DNA of 23,581 bases from Chlorobiota bacterium. Lineage in GTDB: Bacteria; Bacteroidota; Bacteroidia; Bacteroidales; JAADGE01. The notes beneath the pieces are model-generated. The model did no database searches, was not told the DNA's origin, and saw only the letters and a list, made by a program, of their open reading frames with translations. Each line of letters starts with the position of its first letter. The stretch's first letter is position 1. Position numbers and translations under genes: made by a program. Where the stretch lies: NCBI GenBank assembly GCA_030592825.1, contig JAUVIG010000005.1:1-23581 (forward strand), read 5' to 3'. Below, one piece after another: positions 7,710 to 16,000 of this stretch.

Positions 7710-8471
7710 ATGAAAGTATTAATAATTGAAGATGAGCCAATTGCAGCAAACAGACTAATTGATTTGTTAAAAAAATATGATGAAAAAATTGAAGTATCGG
7801 CAAAAATAGCTTCAGTAAAAAAAACTGTAAAATGGTTTAATGAAAATACTGAACCGGATTTGGTTTTTATGGATATTCAACTTGCCGATGGTTTAAGTTT
7901 TGATATTTTTGAGCAAGTTAAAATTAATTGCCCAATTATTTTTACTACAGCATACGATGAATATGCAATTAAAGCATTTAAAGTTAACAGTGTTGATTAT
8001 CTTTTAAAACCAATTGATTTTAATGAATTAGCTTATTCAATTGAAAAGTATAAAACAAACTTTAATGTTAAAACAGATAATGCCTCAATTCAATACTCTC
8101 ATATAGAAGAAGTAATTAATAAGCTTACAAATAAGTATAAAGACAGATTTGTTGTAAAAGTCGGTGTGCATATAAAACCGATTGAAACCTTAAATATTGT
8201 ATATTTTTACAGCTTGGAAAAAGCAACTTATATTCATACAAATGATAACAGAAACTATGTTATTGATTTTTCATTAGAACAAATTGAAAAACTTGTAGAT
8301 CCAAAAATGTTTTTTAGAATTAACAGAAAGTACATTATAAATATTAACGCAATAAATGATATAGTTTCGTTTTCAAAAAGCAGAATGAAAATAAAACTGC
8401 AAGATTCTGATGTTGAAGATTTTATTGTAAGCAGAGAAAAAGTAAATAAGTTTAAAAATTGGCTGGGATAA
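7710..8471 (+). CDS. LytTR-family response regulator
   Basis: This is a 253-residue regulator of the LytR/AlgR type. The receiver domain (1-115) has the acidic pair E7/D8/E9, the phosphorylation site D55 (LVFMDIQLADG), the conserved TTAYDEYA segment near residue 80 and K100 in YLLKPID. A linker precedes the LytTR DNA-binding domain (about 145-250), with YFYSLEKATYIHT, FFRINRKYIININAI and a C-terminal VSREKVNKFKNWL. LytTR regulators bind direct repeats in promoters. Candidate targets here are this cassette itself and the GTCTGAC repeats upstream of the TPR gene, but binding is inference. It forms a two-component system with the kinase just upstream. It ends in a convergent gap facing trkA. Confidence 0.95.
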   Translation: MKVLIIEDEPIAANRLIDLLKKYDEKIEVSAKIASVKKTVKWFNENTEPDLVFMDIQLADGLSFDIFEQVKINCPIIFTTAYDEYAIKAFKVNSVDYLLKPIDFNELAYSIEKYKTNFNVKTDNASIQYSHIEEVINKLTNKYKDRFVVKVGVHIKPIETLNIVYFYSLEKATYIHTNDNRNYVIDFSLEQIEKLVDPKMFFRINRKYIININAINDIVSFSKSRMKIKLQDSDVEDFIVSREKVNKFKNWLG

Positions 8472-8534
8472 TATAGATTTTTTTGGAAGTTTCCGAAAAA
8501 AAGCCAATATTGTCGGGTATTATGTATTTACGTT

Positions 8535-8668
8535 AAAATGCTATAAATGATTGAATATTTTAAATTGATATATAGTCGAAAATTTAAACGATTGGTTATT
8601 AATATCAATATTTATTATACCAATTAACATTTTATTTCAGCATTATAGCATTTAATCATTTTAGCATT
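8535..8668. repeat. AATGCT-type inverted repeat, copy 1
   Basis: The left arm (8535-8556, AAAATGCTATAAATGATTG...) is matched by an inverted right arm at 8650-8668 (ATTTAATCATTTTAGCATT) with one gap and about two mismatches. A further AGCATTATAGCATT run lies at 8639-8652. The roughly 95-bp core is AT-rich and non-coding. The same words occur in inverted arrangement at 22141-22249. Confidence 0.5.
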
Positions 8669-8704
8669 AGTTAATGTAAAATGAACAACATGTTTTACGA
8701 ACCG

Positions 8705-8741
8705 ACTTGTCCCGAAGAATTTCGGGAAGTGCGGAACAAGT
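8705..8741. terminator. Nested hairpin between convergent genes, probable terminator
   Basis: ACTTGTCCCG (8705-8714) pairs with CGGAACAAGT (8732-8741) at 9 of 10 positions. Alternatively CCCGAA pairs with TTCGGG (8711-8726). The two stems share bases and exclude each other. A T-rich stretch follows on the plus strand (8742-8755). The position between convergent genes supports a terminator role, possibly for the LytTR operon. Confidence 0.5.
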
Positions 8742-8789
8742 AGTTTATAATTTTTAGTACCGGCATAGTTAAGTTTGAAGCTTTCAAAA

Positions 8790-10130
8790 CTAAGAAAAAA
8801 ATTTACTCACTTTATCAATAGCTTCAGGTAATGCAAACAATACAACTTTGTCTCCGAATTGAATATGTGTGTCACCTTTAGCAATAAAAACATCATTATT
8901 TCTTATCACACCACCGATAATAGCTTTTTTAGGAAATTTCGTATCTTTTAATTCTTTTTTTGTAATTTTTGCACCTTTGGGAACTGTGAATTCCAATATC
9001 TCAGCATCACTGTCTAATAAACATTGAACAGAAGATACTTGTTCAGACATGATATGTGAATAAATATGACTTGCAGCAATTGTCTTTTTGTTGATAACGG
9101 TTTCAATTCCCATTTCTTCTGCTAATGGTAAATAGTCCATTTTTTCAATTTCGGCAATTGTTTTGCTTACTCCTAATTTTTTTGCATGAATACAAGAGAG
9201 AATATTTGTTTCTGAATTTCCGGTTACTGCAATAAATACATCCATTCCGGCAATGCCTTCTTCTTTCAATAGGTCTGTATCTCTGCCGTCGCCGTGTATG
9301 ACCAATGTATTTTCAAGCATTTCGCTCAGTTCCTCGCACTTTGCACGATTTTGTTCAATTAGTTTAACATTACTCTTTTTTTCACATTTTAAAGCAGTTT
9401 TAACACCGATTCTGCTTCCGCCCATAATCATAATGTTTTCAACTTTAAAATGTTTCTTACCCGATAATTGCATTAATTTATTAATACTTTCTTTTTTACA
9501 GATGACATAGAACATATCATCAACATGAAAAGCGTGGAACCCCTTAGGAATAATGGTTTTATGATCGCGAGTGATAGCTATCGCACGAAAATCAAAATCA
9601 CCGGTTTCTTTTGTAACTTCTTGTAATGTTTTAAATAGTATGGGAGCGTTTTCTTTGATCTTTATCGCAAATAAAAACAACTTCCCGTCAGCAAAGCTGA
9701 ATGTTTTGCTTGCACCAACTCTGTTTAATAAACTTATAATTTCATCACTGGCTAAGATTTCAGGGTAGATCATTGAATCAATACCAAGCTCTTTAAAAAA
9801 AACTTCATTATTTTTTTCCAGATATTCTTTGTTATCAATTCTCGCAATGACTTTTTTTGCACCCAATTTTTTGGCTAAAATAGTAGCCGTAAGATTAACT
9901 TCCTCAGATTGTGTTAATGCAATAAAAAGATCAGTTTTTGCAATACCGATATTAATAAGGTCTTTAATAGACGTAGCGGAACCGTGTCGTGTTAAAAAAT
10001 CATAATGAGAATCAATATATTCCAATCGTTCTTTATTAAGATCAATAATGGTAATATCTCTTTTTGCTTTATATAATAAATTTGCTAAATATGTTCCGGC
10101 TTCACCGGCACCTGCTATTATTGCTTTCAT
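8790..10130 (-). CDS. trkA: TrkA, NAD-binding regulatory subunit of the Trk/Ktr potassium transporter
   Basis: This is a 446-residue cytosolic protein with the duplicated RCK layout of full-length TrkA. The first Rossmann domain starts MKAIIAGAGEAGTYLANLL (GxGxxG) and has IIDLNKERL. The first RCK_C domain is at about 140-220. The second Rossmann domain starts near residue 232 (IMIMGGSRIGVKTAL) and contains LVIHGDGRDTDLL, followed by a second RCK_C (about 370-446). The protein gates the TrkH/KtrB potassium channel in response to bound nucleotide. The membrane subunit gene trkH usually lies next to trkA but is not in the window: the gene points toward 8789, where the convergent gap begins, so any partner must be elsewhere. 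A TAAATTTG promoter element lies 40 bases upstream of its ATG. Confidence 0.95.
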   Translation of the reverse strand: MKAIIAGAGEAGTYLANLLYKAKRDITIIDLNKERLEYIDSHYDFLTRHGSATSIKDLINIGIAKTDLFIALTQSEEVNLTATILAKKLGAKKVIARIDNKEYLEKNNEVFFKELGIDSMIYPEILASDEIISLLNRVGASKTFSFADGKLFLFAIKIKENAPILFKTLQEVTKETGDFDFRAIAITRDHKTIIPKGFHAFHVDDMFYVICKKESINKLMQLSGKKHFKVENIMIMGGSRIGVKTALKCEKKSNVKLIEQNRAKCEELSEMLENTLVIHGDGRDTDLLKEEGIAGMDVFIAVTGNSETNILSCIHAKKLGVSKTIAEIEKMDYLPLAEEMGIETVINKKTIAASHIYSHIMSEQVSSVQCLLDSDAEILEFTVPKGAKITKKELKDTKFPKKAIIGGVIRNNDVFIAKGDTHIQFGDKVVLFALPEAIDKVSKFFS

Positions 10131-10169
10131 TTCTTACATAAAAGTTTGTTATTAACTTAAATTTTATTG

Positions 10170-10177
10170 CAAATTTA
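10170..10177 (-). promoter_or_regulatory. -7 promoter element for trkA
   Basis: On the minus strand this reads TAAATTTG, an exact match to TAnnTTTG, 39 bases before the trkA ATG. It gives a short leader. No convincing -33 TTTG is seen. Confidence 0.45.
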
Positions 10178-10211
10178 TATAAAACTTTCTGTATCTAATA
10201 CATATTATTTT

Positions 10212-10219
10212 TATTTTTG
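10212..10219 (+). promoter_or_regulatory. -7 promoter element for the thioredoxin-like envelope protein
   Basis: TATTTTTG matches TAnnTTTG exactly and lies 33 bases before the ATG at 10253. It is divergent from the trkA promoter in the same 122-bp gap. Confidence 0.5.
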
Positions 10220-10252
10220 CATCGTTTTATTTGAATATTAAATACTTTAATA

Positions 10253-11809
10253 ATGAAGAAATTTATACTTTCATCACTTTTTACATTGATAATAATCGGC
10301 GTTTTTGCACAAGGCTGTAAAATTGAAGTTAAATTTGCAAATCTCAAAAATCAAGATTTAATTATCGGTCATCACTTTAATACCCAATTAATTCCGGATG
10401 ATACAATAACACTTGACAATAAAGGATACGGTGCATTTAAAGGCAAAGAAGCTTTTCCGGGCGGTATGTATTTTTTATTCTTACCAAATAAAACATATTT
10501 CGATTTTATACTTGACAAAGACCAACAATTTTCAATAACCGGCGATACTATGGATTTTGATAATACCGTAAAATATAAAGGTTCGGAGGAAAACACTGTT
10601 TTTACAGAATACCAAAGATCTTTAAAAGATGCAAACAAAAGACAAAATGATCTTTCAAAATTAAGGGAGGCAAATAAAGAAAATAAAGAAAAGATCAAAG
10701 AGATTGATGTTGACTTAAAGAAAATAAAAGAAGAAATGGACGGTTACTATAAAAAGGCAATTGCCGAACATCCGAATATGTTTTTCACTAAATTTTTAAA
10801 AGCAACAAGAAGAGTGGAAGTTCCGAAAGAAATAACGGATAAAAAAGAGCAATATTATTATTTCAGAAATCATTATTTTGATCCCTTTGATATCTCTGAT
10901 CCAAGATTGTTAAGAACACCGATTTATGAAGGAACAATTGATATGTTTTTAGATAAAGTAATAATGCAACATCCTGATACTTTGATTACTGAAGTTGATA
11001 TGCTTATTGAAAAGTCAAGAACAAATGATGAGTTATTCCGCTTTATGTTAGTTCATCTTTTTAATAAATATGCTTCAAGTCCGGTTATGTCATCTGAAAA
11101 TGTGTATGTTCATATTGCAGATAAATATTATATTAATGAAGCAAAATGGAGTGACCCTGAATTTATAAGTAAATTAAAAACCAAGATAAAAAGAAAGAAA
11201 AAATGTTTAATAGGTGCCTCTGCTCCTGATATAAATTTCAGAATTGTTCCTGTTGATACCGTTAAAATAATTGAAATAATTGAAAAAAACGATGTTTTGA
11301 AAAAAGACGGGTTACAAGTTGAAAAATCAGATGCTGACAGTTTAGTAAAAATCAACTTAAAAATAGAATTGCTCAAAGAATTCTTTTTTGAATTTGAAGA
11401 AATCGGTTCTTTATATACTACTGAAGCTGAATACACCATACTTTGGTTCTGGACACCTGATTGCAGCCATTGCAAGAAAGAAACTCCGAAGTTTTATGAA
11501 TTATATCTTGAGAAAAAATTAGATGAGCGTAATGTTAAAATAATATCTTTTTATATGCAGAAAGATATTGCTGATTGGAAAAGATTCAGTAAAAATAATG
11601 ATGATTGGTTTAAGTTTATCAAAAAGCATAATATGGATAAATTGATAAATGCATGGAACCCTTTTGATTTGTTCAGAAGAAATTATGATTTAGACAGTTC
11701 TCCGGTTTTATATCTCTTGGATAAAGAAAAGAAAATTGTTGCAAAACGTATAGGTTATGAGCAGGCAATTGAGATTATTGATAATGAATTGAAATCAAAA
11801 AATAAATAA
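10253..11809 (+). CDS. Exported thioredoxin-like protein (DUF4369/DUF5106/TlpA-type layout)
   Basis: This is a 518-residue envelope protein. The signal peptide ends IGVFAQ, and the next cysteine (GC at residues 22-23) makes either plain export or lipidation possible. An N-terminal beta-rich domain (about 22-125) resembles DUF4369. A charged helical linker (about 125-165) is followed by an all-helical middle of the DUF5106 type (about 165-320: PDTLITEVDMLIEKSRTNDELFRF). The C-terminal thioredoxin fold has WFWTPDCSHCKKETPKF, with redox cysteines C404 and C407, and SSPVLYLLDKEKKIVAKRIG containing the cis-proline. Related proteins are periplasmic thiol-disulfide oxidoreductases similar to TlpA/ResA. 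A long insert (about 335-375) separates the GASAPDINF strand from the active site. The substrate is unknown. Confidence 0.85.
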   Translation: MKKFILSSLFTLIIIGVFAQGCKIEVKFANLKNQDLIIGHHFNTQLIPDDTITLDNKGYGAFKGKEAFPGGMYFLFLPNKTYFDFILDKDQQFSITGDTMDFDNTVKYKGSEENTVFTEYQRSLKDANKRQNDLSKLREANKENKEKIKEIDVDLKKIKEEMDGYYKKAIAEHPNMFFTKFLKATRRVEVPKEITDKKEQYYYFRNHYFDPFDISDPRLLRTPIYEGTIDMFLDKVIMQHPDTLITEVDMLIEKSRTNDELFRFMLVHLFNKYASSPVMSSENVYVHIADKYYINEAKWSDPEFISKLKTKIKRKKKCLIGASAPDINFRIVPVDTVKIIEIIEKNDVLKKDGLQVEKSDADSLVKINLKIELLKEFFFEFEEIGSLYTTEAEYTILWFWTPDCSHCKKETPKFYELYLEKKLDERNVKIISFYMQKDIADWKRFSKNNDDWFKFIKKHNMDKLINAWNPFDLFRRNYDLDSSPVLYLLDKEKKIVAKRIGYEQAIEIIDNELKSKNK

Positions 11810-11893
11810 ATTGACTAATGCAGAAAACGGATTGAATGAGATTGAGCTTTGTTTATAAACCAAATTTACTTTAATTTATAATTTGCAATAAAA

Positions 11894-12871
11894 TTGCATA
11901 AAAAAATTCAGAAACTAAAGATATATCCTTGGGGGCATTCAAAACCTTATAATGATTTTTCTGCATATTTCAAGACTCTTTTTAAAAACAGAGTTCAAAA
12001 AATTGCAATTAATGCCGGATTCACTTGTCCGAACCGTGACGGTAATAAGAGCACAGGCGGATGCACATACTGTAATAATGATACTTTTAACCCGTTTTAT
12101 TGCAATCCGAAAAGAACCATATCCGATCAACTGAAAGACGGTATTTCATTTTTTGCAGAAAAATACAAAGCTCAAAAGTATCTGGCATATTTTCAAGCAT
12201 ACTCAAATACTTATGCTTCTTTAGATGTACTGAAGTCATATTATAATGAGGCACTTTCCGATGAAAAAATTATTGGTTTGGTAATAGCGACAAGGCCTGA
12301 TTGTGTAAATAATGAACTTTTAGACTATTTACAACATCTTGCCCAAGATAATTATATTGTTTTGGAATTTGGTGTAGAATCTTGCAATGATAATACACTG
12401 AAATTCATTAACAGATGTCATACTTTTAATGATACAGTTAATGCGTTGCAAATATCAAAAGACAGAGGAATACATGTCGGACTTCACTATATTATGGGCT
12501 TACCCGGCGATACTCGAGATGATAATTTAAAACATGCAGAAATAATTTCGGAATTACCTTTTGAAACGTTAAAGCTACATCAGTTACAGATAATAAAAGG
12601 TACAAAAATGGCTGAACAATATTCAAAAAATCCGGATATGTTTAATCTTTTTACGGCAAATGAATATATTGATCATGTAATAAAATTTGCCGAAAAATTA
12701 AATCCTGAAATAATTATTGAGAGATTTATCAGCGAATCACCTTCTGATCTTTTAATTGCTCCGAGATGGGACGGATTAAAGAATTTTGAAATTGTTGATA
12801 GAATTAGAAAACGATTTGTTGAACTTAACACTTGGCAAGGTCGGTTATATGAAACGATTGATAACAGATGA
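11894..12871 (+). CDS. YhcC-type (TIGR01212) radical SAM protein
   Basis: This 325-residue radical SAM protein belongs to the YhcC/TIGR01212 family, related to the Elp3-like radical SAM domain. The cluster cysteines are C45, C57 and C60 in FTCPNRDGNKSTGGCTYC. Also typical are the N-terminal KIYPWGHSKPYNDFS, FQAYSNTYA, ATRPDC, EFGVESCNDNTL and HYIMGLPGDT, which are core-barrel segments that bind S-adenosylmethionine. The substrate is unknown, although an RNA-modification role has been suggested from the Elp3 similarity. The start is TTG at 11894: an in-frame TAA at 11879-11881 blocks extension, and no ATG precedes the conserved YPWG motif. A TATAATTTG run just upstream is close to, but spaced one base off, the -7 consensus, so the leader may be very short. 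The stop is TGA. Confidence 0.9.
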   Translation: MHKKIQKLKIYPWGHSKPYNDFSAYFKTLFKNRVQKIAINAGFTCPNRDGNKSTGGCTYCNNDTFNPFYCNPKRTISDQLKDGISFFAEKYKAQKYLAYFQAYSNTYASLDVLKSYYNEALSDEKIIGLVIATRPDCVNNELLDYLQHLAQDNYIVLEFGVESCNDNTLKFINRCHTFNDTVNALQISKDRGIHVGLHYIMGLPGDTRDDNLKHAEIISELPFETLKLHQLQIIKGTKMAEQYSKNPDMFNLFTANEYIDHVIKFAEKLNPEIIIERFISESPSDLLIAPRWDGLKNFEIVDRIRKRFVELNTWQGRLYETIDNR

Positions 12872-12916
12872 AGACTGATAAATTTTATTTTCTGTCTGAA
12901 TTCTTATAAAGAATAT

Positions 12917-13078
12917 TCAGCAATCATTAAAATTAGGACTGAAATGGAAAGCTTTGACAACATTATTCTCAAATATTATGTAAACACTCCATCTGTATCC
13001 CATATATGATTCATCTTCTTCAATATCACTATGATATTCAAAAACTTGTCGGCAACTTTTATTATAGAAATTATATGA
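12917..13078 (-). pseudogene. Possible remnant of a lost coding region (53 codons, no start)
   Basis: In the gap after the radical SAM gene, one minus-strand frame is open from just after a stop at 13081-13079 to a TGA at 12919-12917. Its translation has a protein-like composition: SCRQVFEYHSDIEEDE, then YMGYRWSVYIIFENNVV and a short AFHFSPNF end. There is no ATG except an internal one (YMGYRW), and no match was recognised. It could be the 3' end of a decayed gene or chance in an AT-rich gap. It lies directly downstream of the 1552-residue gene on the same strand. Confidence 0.3.
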
Positions 13079-13082
13079 TTAA

Positions 13083-16000
13083 TTAATCTTCGATGTCATC
13101 ATAATCATCGTCATCATAATCATCATCGTCATCAAAATCATCTATTGCCGGATGTTCTCCGGTAAATTCATAAATAAATAGGTTTTTGGTTTCATTGTTG
13201 GTCATCATGTAATTAAAAATACCTTTATCAGTTTTAATTTTTTTATCTTTTGTTTTTAGTTCCTCAATTGCAACATTATATTCATGAACTGATGATATTG
13301 TTCGCATTATTCCACCTGAGAATGAGAAAAAGAACCATTCTTTATCACCTGTTTCAAAATAAATATATATTTTATCTCCTGTTCTTCTTTTCTTGATCTG
13401 TATATACCCATTAACATATTTATTTATCATTTGGTTATTGATGTTAGAAATTCCTATTTTACCCATTGATTTAAATGATTTTGAAACAGGATCCCACTTA
13501 AAATAAAGATTTGTAAAGACTAAAGTTTTGTTTAATTCTCCGGGAAATTTCTTTGGTTTTCCGACATTTTCAGACATTTCAAGGAGCATTTGATCAGTTT
13601 TATCAATTCCTAAAAACATATACATAGGTTTTTTATATGCATTCTCATTTACCCTTACTGCATTTAGGCTAATATTTGTCAATAATTTTTCTGAAAGTAT
13701 GTTCAGTGATTTTTTATTAAAGAAAAAGTCTAAATATGTTAATGTTTGCATGGTAACTTCACCTGAATTCATATCAAATCTTAAACTCCCTTTACCTCCC
13801 AAATCATTAACCTTAATAGATTTACTGTATGAAATATCTCCTTCGCCGTTTACTATACAATTACTTCTTTTTAAATCTAAATAATTGCCGGGTAGTGTTT
13901 TATTATTAAATTTTTCTAAAGTTGTAATTATATACTTGTTATCATCCTCATTATAAGCTACATAATACGAACTGTCTCTTAATGAAAGAATTGATTCAGA
14001 AGTTCCGTAAGGATCAGTTGATAAGAATACCGGGAATGTATGTACCGAATCTTTAGAAGACATAATATCAGCAAATATTCTTGCTTTATTAGTCTCTAAG
14101 TCAGAATGCAATCTTGGTGCAAGAGGCAAATAAACACTGTCAGGATCAATATCTGTTTTAAAATAGAACCATTTTGGAGTAGTCGGACATTTATGAATCA
14201 ATTTTGCAAAACCTTCAAATCTTAAACGGTCTTTTGTAGCATTGAAATAAACATCACCATAATAATCAAACCATGGGTTTAAAGTAAATTTCTGATATTG
14301 CTCAATAAAACCGTGTGCTACTGTTGCTTTTTTATTTTGATCATATGTTATATTATCAAAGTTGATATTTTGAAGACTATTATTCATATCTTCATATTGA
14401 TAAATACCTGATGATGCCACATACTTTTTACTGCTGTTGATTTTAATATCAACATTGGTGATATTGTGTATGCCTCTGGCTTTTACAGTTGTATTAAGAA
14501 GTTTTTCCATTTCACCGTTATCACTGATAACTACATCACTGCTTGGTTTTACAACAATATCAGCTACAATAATTTTCATAACATCTTTTGTGATAAGTTT
14601 TTTATTTACAGTACTGTAATTGGCCCTGCTTCCGAAAAACATCAATGAATCTTGATCTGTGTTGGTTGAAACAAATTTAAGATCTCCGTAAGCAGGAGAA
14701 AATAATGATTTGTCAAATCTGCATACATCAATTAAATAAGCACTGTCAAGAAGAACTTTTTCTTTCGAATAAACATAATTCGTAAATTTATTAGTATTGT
14801 AATTCAGATTTATCTTACCCTCACCTGTATGCCAGATAAGATGATCGGGATAACTGATATACTCATTTGAAACAAAAGTTACGGAAGATTCTTCTTCAAG
14901 AGATTGAAAAACTGCTTTGCTTGAATTAATATCTACAAGTGATTTCATGTTCTTAATTATCACATCCTTATTATTAGAGTCTTTTTCTTTTAGAACAATA
15001 TCTGCTTTATCTGAAAAGAAAGAATTTTTGTTGAAAGAGAAATCTTCAGCTGTAATTGTGCCTTCATTTACAATTGCTCTGCCTTTTCCTGTTAATGATT
15101 TTGGCCTGTATTCAAAAGTTCCTGAAAATTTTGCTCTGCCGTCATACATATCAACAGGAATACCTGTTGTTTTATATCTTACAACATCATTTACTGCATC
15201 CCACCTTGTTTCTACCAGTTTTCCTTTTACTTGCGGAAACTCGGCATAAGTTTCTTCATTTATATATTCACTAATTTCAATTTCATCAGCAAGTGCCGAT
15301 AAAGAGTCGGGATAAATTGTAAAATCACTGGTTGCTATAGTTGTATTGTTCCATTTAGCAATACCATTTGCTTCCAATCCATTGTTGCTTAATCTTATAT
15401 AACTGTGCATGGTGCTGTTTTGGGCTGATAATGAGATTCTTCCGTTAAATAATTTCATACCGCCTTCTGCTGTTCTATGTAAAAACCCTAAAGAATAATC
15501 TTTTTGAACTTTAAGAGTATCTTCAAATTTCGGGAATATATTCCCGGCTACCATAACTCCCCGAATTTCCAGTTCATCTTTTCTGATATATAAAAGACTG
15601 TCATGCTCAAACGGATAATTTTCAAAATAAAAAGTTTCTCTGGGATATACACTCCCGTGTTTGTTTCTTTTGTCATAATATACATATGAAGTATCAGTGC
15701 AATTAAACTTAGGAAATTGTTTAATTTCTTTAGCTCCTGATTTATTTGATTTTACATCTATTCTTACTTTACCTGTTACATTTTCAATAGTTGAAGTAAG
15801 AAATTTTGCTTTTACTTTTTCGCCTGATTCAGACAAATCTTTATCCCACACTCTATATACCAAAGAATCGCTTTTAGTAAAACTTATATCGTAGTTGTCA
15901 TAATTAAAAGCAAAATTATCACCATAGAAATCTGCCAAACCAACTCTTAATCTGCCCGAAAAATACATGTTACGATTTTCATCAATTGTAAAAGTTTTAT

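Larger units (their letters stand above)
8472..8789. other. 318-bp convergent gap with three structured sequences
   Basis: This gap separates the LytTR regulator (plus) from trkA (minus) and has no coding frame. It contains a T-run/GGAA-GT-TTCC/A-run hairpin just after the regulator stop (8478-8502), the AATGCT-type inverted repeat (8535-8668) and a nested hairpin near the trkA end (8705-8741). Confidence 0.7.

Noticed and set aside
8478..8502. T-run/GGAA-GT-TTCC/A-run hairpin as an intrinsic terminator of the LytTR gene
   Set aside because: It is followed by A residues rather than T residues on either strand, so it lacks the U-tract of an intrinsic terminator; it may still be a hairpin.
13090..13143. 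ATC/GTC repeat as a non-coding microsatellite or CRISPR-like array
   Set aside because: It encodes the Asp/Tyr tail in frame with the giant protein and has no repeat-spacer structure.
14437..15274. Several 60-110-codon plus-strand open frames opposite the giant gene
   Set aside because: They are antisense shadows of a long coding frame, with hydrophobic Phe/Leu/Ser-rich translations typical of the complement of AT-rich genes.
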